NCBI GenBank assembly: GCA_037447655.1
Contig: JBBHKE010000513.1
Coordinates: 117,001 to 181,000, forward strand
Reading direction: 5' to 3'
DNA: 64,000 nt
Source of the DNA: Zygnema cylindricum
Taxonomy: Eukaryota > Streptophyta > Zygnematophyceae > Zygnematales > Zygnemataceae
Every line of letters starts with the position of its first letter. Positions within the stretch are counted from its first letter, which is position 1. The notes beneath the pieces are model-generated. The model did no database searches and was not told where the DNA came from. It saw only the letters and a program-made list of their open reading frames with translations. This document shows positions 1 to 12,405 of this stretch, in pieces. The position numbers and the translations under genes were made by a program.

Positions 1-538
1 ATCAAATTTACCCTTGTTTTGAGGGTGAAACAATAATTATCAAGGCACAGAAAGTTGTTGTGCAATTACACCTGTTTACCCAAAAGCGATACAATGGGCA
101 ATTACCTTTTATTATAGGAACAACGGAAGTATACATACGATATTGGAACTAAGTGTACAGTATAGGCTATCTGTCCGATGTTTTTTTTTTTTTAAGGAGG
201 TTACATGTCAGTGTTTCTCACTGGGCTGCACGTGCTTGGTACATTCACCCCATCGTAAGTTTTCTTGTCCTTAATTTTTATCTGGAACTTAAGGGTAAAA
301 TTACTGAGGAGTATATATATCCTGGTCGCTCTAGTCCCTGTTATTGTACAAATGCTTCCAGTTACTGTACATATGGCGTACAGCTGTAAGCTGTGCAATT
401 TACTGGTTGACCCGCAGAACGAGGGTAAATTTCTCGTGTAATTATTCTGTCTGTTACTGTAAAGAAGAACAGAGGGGAGGTATCAGAAGAATGTAGTCAT
501 TAATGTAACTGAGATGGATGTGGGACCTTAACTTGCAG

Positions 539-658
539 ACCAGCGAGATTATCACCCGAATTCGACGATCTATGGAGGAAGAGACAGCCATGGTTGTAGA
601 CTTTATTCGCACTCTTTACGAACAAGTAAGAGCCGGGACCATCCCTAGCTGCTATTGA
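539..658 (+). CDS. Possible terminal exon of an unknown gene that starts left of the window
   Basis: A TTGCAG acceptor at 533-538 is followed by 39 open codons and a TGA at 656-658. The encoded tail is mixed charged and hydrophobic (EIITRIRRSMEEETAMVVDF, then a short end in ...IPSCY) and looks like real protein, unlike the surrounding AT-rich sequence. No upstream exon is recognised in the first 530 bases, so an intron would have to reach to the window edge. I do not recognise the family. It could also be a chance open stretch; codon conservation or RNA-seq would decide. Confidence 0.35.
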   Translation, partial: TSEIITRIRRSMEEETAMVVDFIRTLYEQVRAGTIPSCY

Positions 659-3600
659 ATTAGCCAGGAGTCCAGTCTACATTGATATTGTGATTTACAC
701 TGTAATCGTCCAGGCGATGCTCCTTTTAGGTCTGCAATTTTTTTTGTTATGTGTCTTGTTATGTCCCATTTTATTGCTTTCCCCAATTTTGACTTCTCTT
801 CATGTTTAGCTGTTTTTGTTTAGTCCATGTCTTTCCATTACTAAGGTGCGTAATGTTTTCCTCTTTTGTAACTGACTTGCGTTTCGTGAGTTTGAGCGTC
901 TGTAAAATTCATTACATTGCTCTTACAGATGGTTTTTTTTTCTTGAAAAGGGTATCTTCTTGTGTCATAGTCACAATCTGATCAACCAACTATCTGTAGT
1001 TTGTCTGGCTGAAGAACCTGCACAATTTGTACGTTTTGCATGATAGTCAAGGGTGTAGTATCAGTCGTTTAAACATGCATTTTTTGTGAATAGTGCTTGT
1101 AATGTAGCCCTATGTGGCTGTTTTTGGTGTTGAAACCCAATAGTGGCTGCAAGAACGCCTAATGTGGCATATGTAGGAGTGATGTCATCCTTTCCTGATT
1201 AGCTCATTTTCAATAACGCTTACAGTTCTTGATTTCCTTGGGCTTGCGCACACCTTTTGTCACTGTGTTGATCACATGTCTGCTCGTGTGTCTCTGGCAT
1301 TCCTTGTCCACACTTGTCGTTTGTGGCTGGCTGATGTTGTCATCTTTTTGCAACTAGCAGACCTTCATACTATATAGCATGTGATCTGTAGCAACTATGG
1401 ATTCAACTGCCTCTCGAGTCCGTTGCTGTTGTCTTGTTGTATCAATAACGTGTGCGATTGTAGCGCGGGGGCAGCTTTTTGATATCTGGTTTACGTTTCT
1501 GCAGATTTTTAACCACATGCAGCGTGCTCGCTATATCGTTGGCTCGTATCCGTGGACACCGGATCATCTCGCTTTTGCAACTGCAGTGGCGGCAGAGCTG
1601 GGAGACGTATCAGCCAGGGAAGTCCTGTCTCAGCCTGTTCCAAGTCGCTCGCAGTCCGATCGGGAGAACTCATGCTGAGGTTGGTCCCAAGACCATATAA
1701 ATAGGCAGTAGTTGAAAAGCCTCTTATAATTTTTTCTTCCAAGTGGCAGAGCATTTTGAGGGGCATAAAAATGTGTCTACCTCCTGGCTGGACAACTATC
1801 TTTTGTGGGTAGTATTCCCATATGTGTTTGCTTTACTGGTGGTCGTGGTGCAAGTGCTGATATGGTTGTGATTAGCTGTCACATGTATGTTATGAACATA
1901 GATCCATCTTAATCACGCATAAGTAGACCTCTCAGCCCCTCAAGTAGTTTATATATGCACCGATACTGAGGGAAGCTTAATTGGCGCGTAATAACGTCTC
2001 TGGTGTTGAAACTTCTAATTTTTATTTTTTCAATGTAAATTCGGGAAAAAATATATGTATCTTTTTCAGTTCTGGTGAACCTAGACTGCTATCAAGGTGT
2101 ACAAGTTCATTATAAAAAAAATATTTACAAATTTGGGACTCAGACTTGTTGGCTGGTGTCGTCTGGGCATTCTGGATGACCTGGAGGAAGTTGCCTTAGT
2201 TGTTAGTTATAAAATTTTCATTTTATAAGTGCATTGCTGTCAAATGTGGAAAAATGGACGACTCAGTCCGGTGTTGATTGTGAGATCGATATTGTTGTGT
2301 CTTCCGTCGAAGTTTGGGCGGCTATGTTTAATGGGATGATTCATTTGCATTATCAAACACGCTCACTTTCTGGTGTAAAGTATTCCAAAATTGGAAAGAA
2401 GCTTATGATGGTTATGACTTATTACTATTCAACTTACCGATTATTGTAAACTTAGCACTTTTTGTCCACTTGGCATGACCCATTCAAATCAAACTAAAAA
2501 ATGAAATTCTGGTGGTTTCTCAAAATTTTAATTTGCATGCTGTAAAATGTATTTGAAAGTTCCAAAACGGCTACATTTTATTTGACACAAATCAAGTTAA
2601 AACAACAAAAACAAAAGCGAAGTTATCAGTAAGCTTCAGGCTGAACACTGAATGCATCTATCCAGTCTCATTTGTTGTTTTACCCGAGAACACTGAAGGG
2701 TATGTTGTGTGTTTTCCTTCTAGGAATCCAGTTTAATAGTCCTTATGTTGTAAAAATTGACAGTTTCGAAAGCCCTATCAACTAACCAGTAGTTTGATAA
2801 TTGTCATATCTTCAAATTTCTAGCCTTTTTATTGTCCACAAGAAAAACAATGTAAAAAAAAAGGAAAATGCCTATCACTGGATACACAACTTCAAGCCTC
2901 GTCAGACTGCCGATCAACCAAATGAAGAAATACACCAAGATTTGCTACTCAAAAAACTGATTATGAACGAGAAACACTGTTGAAATAAGAATCATTGTAT
3001 TGGTCACTCTGCCTTTTTGTCATTACAGCGGATATGTGCATAGTTCAGACAATGGTAGACATTTTTAGCAAAAAAAACTCTAAATTTAGGTTCAGCAAGG
3101 GATTCAATATGGGTTGGTAAGGTAATAAAATTGTGACTGGCTATATATAGAGAATTTTTTCATATAGGTTAACAGTATTCAGGTCTATAACGCCACTTCT
3201 GAAGCTAACTGAAAAGTGCTGTACTTCAGCAAACCAATTTAAAAAATAATGTTTTCGAATTACACAACCATAACTCACAGCACAAACAAATTATTTCCTG
3301 CAACCAAAGGACTTCAAGATTGGGGATATTCAGTATCAAGTGCCAAGTTCAGCAGTCTTTATTAAACATGACATACACCATTTGTCAATGTAATAAGCAT
3401 TATAGAGAAAAAAACGATGGTGAACCATCCGAGTACATGTGGAAGGAACAAAATGGCAGGAAAAACCAGAAAGTGGTTGGGGGTATTCCTACTTTCTTAC
3501 TCTTGCTAAAAAAGAGCCTACTCCTCATTGTCACATTTACAAGGTCAAAACTCTTCATAGCCACAATAGGAAGGCCAAAACGACAACCAATTTTACAACC

Positions 3601-3891
3601 GACTTTATATATTGCACAAAGTGTCAGCAGCAACAGGTTGCGTTCTCATATCATTGAGGGAGTCTGCAACCGTACTAATGGCCACATTTTATGAACTACA
3701 ATTGATAGAGTAAAAGTGATTTGCTCACCCAAATTGTAAAGTACATTTCAGACAGACAAGAAACCAGGTGTACAGAATTTCACCAGCGTGCTTTTTTGTT
3801 CGAGCTGTTGTGATTTTTTTTTTTGGATTTTGTTTGCTGGTGATACAAAGATCATATATATGCTGTGGTCAAACAATATCCCTTACTTCCT
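659..3891. other. Stretch without a recognised gene
   Basis: AT-rich sequence with scattered short open frames. The most protein-like is at 1397-1678 (+, 93 codons, cysteine-rich start and an alanine-rich middle), but it has no recognisable domain. No tRNA, LTR or inverted-repeat element was seen. The right part (about 3300-3891) is probably 3' UTR and flank of the minus-strand dehydrogenase gene that ends at 3892. Confidence 0.4.
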
Positions 3892-6800
3892 TCAGCTCTT
3901 AACGAGGGAAGTGTTCAATGCAAATTTCCGGGCCATGATGAAATCCACAAGCCAGATGGGCAACCAACGGAGACACCTGAAAAGTTTTGACAGCTGCCCG
4001 TAGGTGAAGTATGGAGGAGGATTTGGCTGAAGGACAACCTGCCATCAAAAGCCAAAAAGTAAATGCCAAAAACCAGATTAACAGGTAAAAGATACTTTTC
4101 AAGCTTTGCAATAAAACTCCCCCAGTTCAGAAACTGCGATCGCCACACAAAACATACAAAATTTGGCAATCTATATGAGAACCTTGATTGGCCCATAAGT
4201 CACGTGCTCAATAAAAACACACACATGAATTAGTGTAGACAATGAAGATGGAACCCATCTTACAAATAAGCAATCTAGTTCTAAATACAATATCTAAAAC
4301 CATGTATTGGACATTGGCTTCAGATCAGCATAGGAAAGAACAAGAAACAGTTGAAAAGTTAATTATTTCTCTACAACTTGAGGAGCATGAACGAGAGACG
4401 TTATAGTAATCGAATGCTAAATTCGATTCAAATACTAACATAAGATCCTGTTAATATTCATATATTCCAACAACCTCCAGCGGAAACTGTCCATTACTAT
4501 CTTCAATGTGGATAATGTTGGTTGAGGTTTTCCATTGTTCACACCGCAACAGTTAGAGAGTACCTGAACCACTTTTTTGGCGAAAATGTCAGCAGGAGTG
4601 CTTTTAGGTGATTGTGAGGAGTTAGCGCGTTCCTCGATCTGCTTTTGGAAGGGAGCGAATGTAACCCAGGTGCGGTGCAACAGAGGAGCCACACCATTTG
4701 CCGCAATATTAGACCTGAAGATAAGGAAACCACTCAACAATTATTTTACGTCTTGAGATTGACCTCTCTTCATTCGCATAAAACTTAAATCGTACAAAAT
4801 CACAAGAAACACTACTTTTCTACCTCGTCCATGCCTTCTCCCTTTCCCTCTCCTCTTTCCCTCTCTCTCCCTCTCACCTGATCGAGCCAGGTGCCACCAC
4901 CACCACTCTGATTCCGAAGGGTTTGAGTTCCACTCGGAGTGCGTCTGAGAGCGAATGCAATGCTGCCTTTGAGGCACAGTAGGTTCCATTGAAGGGAGTG
5001 CAAACGTAACCCACTATGGACCCGATGTTTATTATCACTCCGCTTTTCTGCAAAAGGTCAACACTATATCTTGTATCATGCAACTATGAGTGCATTCGCG
5101 TTGTTTACGACTTGCAGATGAAGCAAGGACACCACATTATATTCGTGTTAGGCCAATACCAAAAGTGATGGTCAGGGTTGGATCACTTTGCGGGAGTGGG
5201 AATAAAACCCGATAGGTAAGAGTGAATGGAATGGAAATGGTTGCATTTCCCACACTTTTGTTTGATTGTGGCCTTCATGCTATTCACGCAAATAGGCCGC
5301 TGAACTGTTGACTGTATTAGTATGGCTTGTGCCGCAATGTTCACAAACATGTACGAGAATGGGTTTTCAAGCTCAGGTTTGATTTCACATGAAATAATAA
5401 CATCCAATGGATGATCATAGACCAGCTTTTTTTGAAGCGAAGAAAGTTAACCTTCCATAGATTGTTGTAACCTTTCTGTACTGAGTACTGGGTAAACTCC
5501 ACTAAAGTCCTTTGGTCTCGACTTTGAACAAGACACTGAAACTGGTGGATCCGTGCATTATTTGGTCCACGGTTTTAACTGTGCGACTTACCTGAGAGAC
5601 CATAAGAGGAGTTACTGCCTGCACCATTGCCATGGCTCCAAAGACATTGGTGTTGAAATTGGCCTTCATGTCTTGAACGGGGATTTCTGCCACTGGTCCC
5701 GCACAAATTGCCCCGGCATTGTTCACCAATATGTCCACACGACCAGCCTGCAAATGCCCCACAGGACAGCTTTCGATCAACCTTTCTCCCTTCTCCCTTT
5801 TTCTTTTTCCCTCTCTGCATGTCCCTACCTCATTTTGATGGTCGTCTCTTCCTGTATCCCCCTCAATTTGACTTATCTTTCTCACTCTTCTCTCTTTCAT
5901 GCCACTCCTTGGCAGTCTCTCTCCCTATTTCTCCATAACTCAATGCCTCTCTCCTCTGACCAGGCGTAAATTATTGCCTTTTCGACAAAAACTATGATCT
6001 CCAAAAAAAAATGACCGTTCAATCTAATGTTTCACCAGATTATAACACCTTTATGAAAAGTACAATCACCCCAAAAGCAAGAAAAAGCTAGAACCTTATG
6101 AAATGAACAATCACCCAAAAGCAAGACTAAAAAAACTAGTTGTTTAAAAAGAGAGTGCATAACTCTATTCAGTATATACAAAAACAAACCCGACGGTACA
6201 ACAAGAGGCGACCTGTAACATGCACAGGACATTCTCGGCTCTGAACTAAGATTTAACAACACAAACGCAAATCGACCACATTCATTAAAAACACATGAAA
6301 GAAATGATAATGGTGAGAGATTGTTTTAAAATCTGCAAAACTCAAGAACGACACATTTACTAAACCAGGGGTTTTTTGAGTAGATGTCAATAAGCAAACG
6401 TTGAGAATAATTGAAACTGTAGAAAGTTACCAGTAAAATTGAACACGCTTCAAAACTACAAGAGAATTTTTCCAAAAACTAGAACACATCAGTAATTAAC
6501 ACTTCACAAAGAAACAACAGTAGAAACTGGCATGTTCCAACCTCTTGCACAAATTACCCGTTTTACTTTTAAAAATGTCGTGTCCTGACAAATGCCAATC
6601 CCGTTATTTTGAACTAAACTAGCAAACAAGTCAATATGAAGTAGAGACAGCTGACCTTCTCAATTACAGCAGCAACCGCACTCTTTACAGAGTCCTCAGA
6701 AGTAACATCGAGAGCCAGAGTTTCACAACCAAGCTCTGCAAATAAGAAGGCCCCCCTCATGTGCGGTGTCGAAAGACGAATGCAAAAGGATGCAAAGAAT

Positions 6801-7156
6801 TGGTATTGCCAGACAACTTCTGGAGCAAAAAATACTGACAAATCAAAAAAATACAACAACAACACCCTAAATGTGATACTTTAAAACTCTGATACCACAA
6901 AAAAAAACCTCTCAGTCAGCCTAGCTTAGAAAAAACAGTGCCAAAAACATTCTTTTTCCGCAAAACAGCAAAAGAGTGCATTTGTACGGAAACGCCAAGA
7001 ATGACAAAAAATACCTTTTAAGCCGTCCATCGCTTCCAACCGTCTGGCTGTAGCAAACACTGTGCACCGATTGGCCAAAAACGCGCGGCAAAGCTCGTAG
7101 CCAATGCCGCCCCCCGAACATCCCGTCACCAGAACCACCTTTTTGCTTTTCGACAT
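3892..7156 (-). CDS. Short-chain dehydrogenase/reductase, 1-acyldihydroxyacetone-phosphate reductase-like, 6 exons, 281 aa
   Basis: NAD(P)H-dependent oxidoreductase of the classical SDR fold. Exons on the minus strand are 7156-7015, 6735-6656, 5747-5592, 5047-4878, 4714-4564 and 4038-3892; all introns are GT-AG and all phases agree. Visible motifs are the cofactor turn TGCSGGGIG (residues 11-19), an Asp in LALDV (57), NNAG (83-86), catalytic Ser136, Tyr149 and Lys153 in YCASK, and the PG motif at 179-180. The C-terminal exon has a P-rich stretch followed by YGQ and a hydrophobic segment ending in LVKS, as in plant and yeast Ayr1-like enzymes, which act on acyl-DHAP or related ketones at the ER or lipid droplets. 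Substrate assignment is inference from family resemblance. The length is normal and no lesion is seen. Introns 3 and 4 carry pyrimidine- or purine-rich runs that create spurious open frames. Confidence 0.88.
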
Positions 7157-7634
7157 TTTCTCCTAAGCCAAGATTCTGTAAGGCGCCTTTAAAAATCGAA
7201 CTTTTACAACTGTAAGTCCAACTGGCTTCTTCCAAAGCTCCAAGTTCCAAAGTTTGCAGCTTTTATTAGGTCGTAGTCAAGTCCTCAAGTAACACTATTT
7301 TTTAACTTGCTTGCTTTTTTGCTCCTTTTCTTTATTTCCCCTCCTTTCTTCTCATTCTGGAGGAAGTATATGTATGGATTATGGTTCAACGAACAAAACA
7401 CAATAGGTAGACCAGCGCTCCTAGCTATGGCTTTCGATTTTTCGACAGTCGTTAAATATTTAGAGTTTGATACCTGTTTTTAATAAATAAATAGCGACCT
7501 GCGATAAAAACAACGCCCACGCAAAATGTGAAAATGTGTAACTTCGATTTCTACACGACCTGCACATTGAAGAATGTGTTGAATCTTGAAATTTGAAGGC
7601 GCCCACGCTTTTGTCAAATCGAGAGCATAGAAGA
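7157..7634. other. 5' flank of the SDR gene, nothing further recognised
   Basis: Presumed 5' UTR and promoter of the minus-strand gene. There is a T/C-rich patch at about 7300-7350. No clear TATA box or other element could be assigned. Confidence 0.35.
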
Positions 7635-8140
7635 CTCCAACTTAGGCCACTTTTCCATTAGGAGGTCCTTGTAAACGTACGGACACGTCTATCTGTCCTA
7701 GTAAACGTACGGACACGTCTATTTGCAGGGTTTACTGGCAGAGCGCTCCATTTTGTCGGGCCAGTAAACAACCTTACGCAATTATGTATTGTGCCACGTA
7801 GGTAAGCGTTCAGATGCAAAAAATCTTAAAAAAATATTCAAACGAAAATCTGAGCGTAATATCCGAAGTTGATTAATGATTTGTACAAAAAGTTAGCGAC
7901 TATTTTTCAGCTATGAAAATGGAGATCAAAATTTCGAAACCGAATGGCAAAAAGGCGCGGGAAACTTCGAAGGTCGGTGGATGTCAAAAGGAGCGTGCGA
8001 AAATACTTTCGGTGGACTTGCATCCAGCGTAGCAGGCACGTGGCAGAAGGCACATGGTCTGGTACGACATGTCTATGACGTGTAGGCCTGTGATCGCGTG
8101 TTGGTCGTGGATTTCTTATTTTTTTTTCAGGTAACACGAC
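7635..8140. repeat. Diverged dispersed repeat R5, first copy
   Basis: This resembles 46420-46870 in scattered blocks: a TTCCATTAGG start, a block around GTCGGG(C/T)CAGTAA, and a block with GGCGGAAGGCACATG-like sequence followed by GTGATCGCG. It contains a 30-bp tandem duplication (7665-7694 and 7695-7724) around GTAAACGTACGGACACGTCT. No termini or target duplication could be fixed, so the class is unknown. Confidence 0.45.
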
Positions 8141-8303
8141 AAGTGTGAAGCAACTCTACAACTCTCTGTAACTCTATGGGGTCCATCCCCCCCATATAAT
8201 TCGCAAGTCCTAAGAAGCTAATCTAGATAGTGCCAACTTCAAGTTTATATGAACCCAAATGATTGACCCAATGACAGAATCCCCAATGACAAAACCCCAT
8301 TAC

Positions 8304-8876
8304 TGTTACGATTCATTGAAAGAATTGTACGCACGCGGAATCAGTTCGATTTCGCGAAAGAAAAACTGTACTTTCTAGAATGAATCGCAAGTACTTTGAC
8401 GTACGATTTCGAGAAAGTACTATGTATGTTTCGCGAAATATATTTGTTTCGCGTCTAGAATTTTCGTACGTCTAATTTAGTACGATAGTACTTCTAGTTT
8501 TGTCTAGTACTTTCGTCTTAGCTTGTCGTTTTGCTATGTTTCAGCCCTTAGTGAAATTTAGAGTATTTTAGTTTAATCTGTGGACAGGTGGCAGATTTCT
8601 GGAGGCTTCTTGGCGGCGCACGCTCACACATGTCACGCCATGGCTGGTATTGTATTTAAAGGGACACCATGACTGTGTGTTAATCAATCAATGAGGAATT
8701 GGAGGATTATATGGAGTAACAGAAGAGATAGAAAAAGATTGCAATTTCAGTTTTATATTAATGTGAGAATTTTTTTGAAATGTCTCTTCAATGTTGATTT
8801 AATGTTTTATAATCTGAATGCTTCTGCTGCTATAAGTGCTTGTAAGTGAGCTCAGAGTTTATTATCGATCCTTTCA
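8304..8876 (+). repeat. 5' LTR of copia A, 573 bp
   Basis: It begins TGTTACGATTC and ends ATCCTTTCA, and is near-identical to the LTR at 12406-12997. A TATTTAAAGGG sequence near 8655 is a plausible TATA box. The high LTR-LTR identity points to a fairly recent insertion. Confidence 0.95.
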
Positions 8877-8878
8877 TT

Positions 8879-8890
8879 TGGTATCGGAGC
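8879..8890 (+). promoter_or_regulatory. Primer binding site of copia A, initiator tRNA-Met 3' end
   Basis: TGGTATCGGAGC lies 2 bases after the 5' LTR and differs at one base from the usual plant complement of the tRNA-iMet 3' end (TGGTATCAGAGC). This is conventional tRNA priming, unlike copia B and C in this window. Confidence 0.85.
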
Positions 8891-8912
8891 GGGTAGAGCT
8901 CCATTGTAGTGT

Positions 8913-10375
8913 ATGGGGGGAAAGAACAAAAAGAAGTCCCCTTTCACTCCTTCCTCTTCAGCAACCCCTGTTTCGAATTTTTGGGAAAATTTGCCGAATC
9001 CCGAGGATCCTCCTAAAGTAGAGAAAGATTTCCGTTTTACCGGAGCCGCATTTGAGTCATCATTCCCCACGGATTCATTTGACCAAAATAGAGGTGTCGG
9101 AGGCTCGATGTCCGAAAATCAAATGCGAGAGTATTTGGAGAATTTTATGCGTCGGATTGATGAAAAGTTCTCGGCCGTGGATAGGAGGTTTGATGAATTA
9201 GCTCACGGTGAGCCGGATCCCGAGCCGGATGGAGGAGATTCCGATGATAGTGATGGGGAGGCAAAGAAAGTGAAAGATAAGAGGGGGAAACTTAAGCTTG
9301 ATGACGATTCCGATTTAGAAGAAGATAGTCAAGGAGGAGTGGAAATATTTCAGATGCCTGGAAAGAACGTCGTATTTAATGGATCGAATTACCCTTCGTG
9401 GAAGAAATATATTCGAGCTCAATTAATTTTGAGAGGCCTTTGGAAGGTCGTCAATTGAGAAGAGAAAATGCCGGTTGGAGATGCGAAGGCTCGTCGGTTG
9501 TGGAAGCGAAAGAATCTTGCGGCCATCACCGGATTAATGCAAACTTGTTCGGTGTCCGTGCATGATCATTCCTCACGCATAGCACCGCACACGGATGTTG
9601 GAAGGCGTTGGAATCCCAATTTGAGAGGGGAATCCAAAACAAGGGCCAATATATGTTTTCTGATTTCATGCAATTCAAGATGAAATCCAACGAATCTTTT
9701 GACGATGCCGTGAAGAGATTCAATATTATTGTGGAGCAACTTCTCAACAATGGGAGAGTGATCACGGAGGAGGACAAAGTAACCGGATTTTTGAATGCAT
9801 TACCGGATAAGTGGATCCATCTCAAGGAGATTTTACTTGCGAGGGAAAATAACACCTACGAGTTTATTGTGAATTATTTAAAGATGGCGGAGAGTAATCG
9901 TGTTAGCTCTTCAAAGGGCTCTTTGGACACGGGATCCTTGAATGTGACCGCTCCCGAATTCGCGGACTTACATTATTTCCGTGGAAGAGGGGGTGGAAAA
10001 GGAGGAGGTCCGAGAGGTCGTGGAAAATGGCTTGATAGGGGTGGAAATTCTAGACCTCGGTCCGTCCAAAATGATAGTAGCAACGTCTTGTGTTTCCGTT
10101 GTAACCGGCCTGGTCATTTTTTGGCTTCTTGTCCGGAAAAGGAGAAAGAATGCTTCAATTGTGGGAAATTAGGCCACATGAGCCAGCAATGCTACTCTAA
10201 ATTTAGTAGCGGAGGAGTAAGAAGCGGTCGCAGTTTTGGAGGTCGCGGTCGCGGACGTGATAGTGGTCGTGGTCGTGGACGCTATGGCGGTCATGGCGGA
10301 AGCCATGGAAATTTTGTTGACTTGGGAAATTTTGAAGGAGACGAAGGAGGACAAACGTTCACTTGTCTCCACCTC
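8913..10375 (+). pseudogene. Gag of copia A, broken
   Basis: The frame opens at 8913 (MGGKNKKKSP). It has an acidic linker and then the start of the UBN2-type Gag domain around FNGSNYPSWKKYIRAQLI. A TGA at 9456-9458 breaks it, and a frameshift near 9590-9600 moves the reading to the frame that opens at 9608. Two CX2CX4HX4C zinc knuckles lie at about 10090-10190, followed by an Arg/Gly-rich tail. Gag packages element RNA in plants and fungi; this copy cannot be translated whole. Confidence 0.9.
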
Positions 10376-12169
10376 ACTATTGATTCTTTAAGTGACGCAC
10401 ACGATGACGCACACGAAAAGGAATGGATTATTGACACGGGAGCGTCTCACCACGTGTGTACGGACACTACACTTTTTGACGACATAAGTTCACTTACCGT
10501 ACCAAAGCTAATTACGGTCGCAAGTGGACAAACGATTACGGTTGGTAAAGTGGGTACCGTTCGTTTAAATCTACCCACGTGGGACCGTTTTGGAAATGAA
10601 ACTATTTCGGAGGCGCGTCTATTGAATGTCCTATATATTCCGGATGGTTCAGTGAATCTATTAAGCGTACCTCAAATTCAGCGTGCAGGTGGAAGCGTAG
10701 TCGCTAGAGGTGATTCGGCGATTCGTATATATCGCGCCGACGGCAAATTAATTGGCGAAGGCGAAGTAACCAATTCAATGCATAGCCGACTTTTATGGAG
10801 GCGACCTAGGAAAAATGCTTTTTCCACGGGCATTCTAAACCAAATCTCGGAATTAAAGGGAGATTTAACGTTATGGCACCATCGGATGTGTCACACATCC
10901 GAAGGGAATTTGAGGAAAATGATAAAAACGGCATGTGTAAGAGGATTGGATCTTGCTACCAGTGAAAAAGTAAATGGATGCGATGGATGTAGTCAAGGAT
11001 GACAAATTCGGAAACCACATCCTACGAAAAATGTGAAATTTCGGGCTCAACATCCATTAGAGCTTGTCCACGTCGATCTATGTGGACAAATTAAGCCGGA
11101 GAGCCTCGGAGGAAACCGATATATTATGGTCATCGTTGATGATTATTCGAGATTTTCGTGGGTTCGATCATTGAAAAGGAAATCGGATGCTCTTCAAACT
11201 TTTATTGAGTGGCATGTATTTGCCGAAAGACAATGCGAACGGAAGTTGAAAGCCATTTGTTCGGATAATGGAGGCGAATTTATCGCATTTGAGGGGTATT
11301 GTAAAGAGAAACGTATTACCCAACAATTTACTTCACCTTATTCTCCGGAATCAAATGGAGTAGCCGAAAGGAAAAATAGGACTTTACAAGAAATGGTGAG
11401 GGCGATGGTGCATTCGGCTAGTCAAAGTATCTCATTATGGGGAGATGCCATCCTCACGGCCAATTACATTTGTAATCGGAGACTTACTTCGGTTTCCGGT
11501 GACAAAACAACATTCGAATTACTTTATGGGCGAAAACCGGCCCTCCATCATCTCCGAATTTGGGGATGTCATGCTACGGTGTATGTGGATCAAGTGAAAA
11601 AGAAAGGGAAATTTGCGGCGAGAAGTTGGCCCGGAATTTTCGTGGGCTATAGTACGAAAGGAAATCTTTATCGTGTATTCGACCCGGTTCGTCGTATTGT
11701 GGAAGAATCTCGAAATGTTAATTTTGATGAAGACTTAAAATCGGTTATTGAGAAATCGGCGGAATTGAAGAAGAATCTTGATTTTTATGAGGTAGACGAT
11801 GTTGCCAATTTCGCGGAAATTGAGGACTCAGATTCGGAAGAGGAATCGGAATCCATTGTTAACATCAAGAAGGGAAAATCAAATGTTAATTCGAGTTCGG
11901 AGAAATCGGACATTGACATTGATGTTCGGAGTAATGCAAGCCGAAATTCCAAAATGTCGACGGAAAGTCAAAATCTTCGAGTTCAAAATCGAATGTGGAC
12001 GAGGAGGAGAAGATTGTGGAACAAGTTCCAGTTCTTAGACGGAGTACTCGAGAGAATCGAGGAAAGAAACCAAATCGGCTTTCTTATGACAAAATTGGTG
12101 GAGAGAATTCCAATTCCCATTATTTCGTCTCCGATGCAAAGGAGACGGAATTCCTTTTATAGCAATTAA
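10376..12169 (+). pseudogene. Protease and integrase of copia A, broken by an in-frame stop
   Basis: The aspartic protease motif DTGAS is at about 10435-10449. The GAG-pre-integrase zinc region (H-H-C-C, ending CDGCSQG) stops at a TGA at 11000-11002. The same frame resumes into integrase with visible catalytic D, D (SDNGGEF, about 11263) and E (GVAERKNRT, about 11357) residues, then the GKFAARSWPGIFVGY C-terminal region. It ends at a TAA at 12167-12169, one frame away from the RT remnant. Confidence 0.92.
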
Positions 12170-12375
12170 TGTGCGAGAATTTGGCCGGCGATCCTCAATC
12201 ATACACGGAGGCGAAAAATTCGTGTGATTGGGAAACGAAGTGGAAGCCGGCATGGGAGAAGGAGTATAAGTTAATTGTGGAAAATCGGACACTTGAGGAA
12301 GCTGCCGATATTCTTACTAAGGCGGCGACGTTCAATGTGCTTTCAAGAGGAAGACCTAAACTAGGGTTATTGTGA
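12169..12375 (+). pseudogene. Fused remnant of RT start and RNase H end, copia A
   Basis: The first part (DPQSYTEAKNSCDWETKW... to NRT) is the well-known beginning of the copia RT region. It runs directly into ADILTKA, the end of RNase H. The YVDD catalytic centre and all of RNase H between them are absent. The join near 12290-12305 is therefore an internal deletion of roughly 1.5-2 kb relative to a full copia element. Confidence 0.88.
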
Positions 12376-12393
12376 CGTAGACGATTCTTCAAT

Positions 12394-12405
12394 GAAGAGG
12401 GGGAA
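12394..12405 (+). other. Polypurine tract of copia A
   Basis: GAAGAGGGGGAA lies immediately before the 3' LTR, as expected for the plus-strand DNA primer. Confidence 0.85.

Noticed and set aside
4435-4563. Read-through of SDR exon 5 to a stop at 4435
   Set aside because: A good donor (CAG/GTACTC) at 4564 and a fitting exon at 4038-3892 restore the family C terminus.
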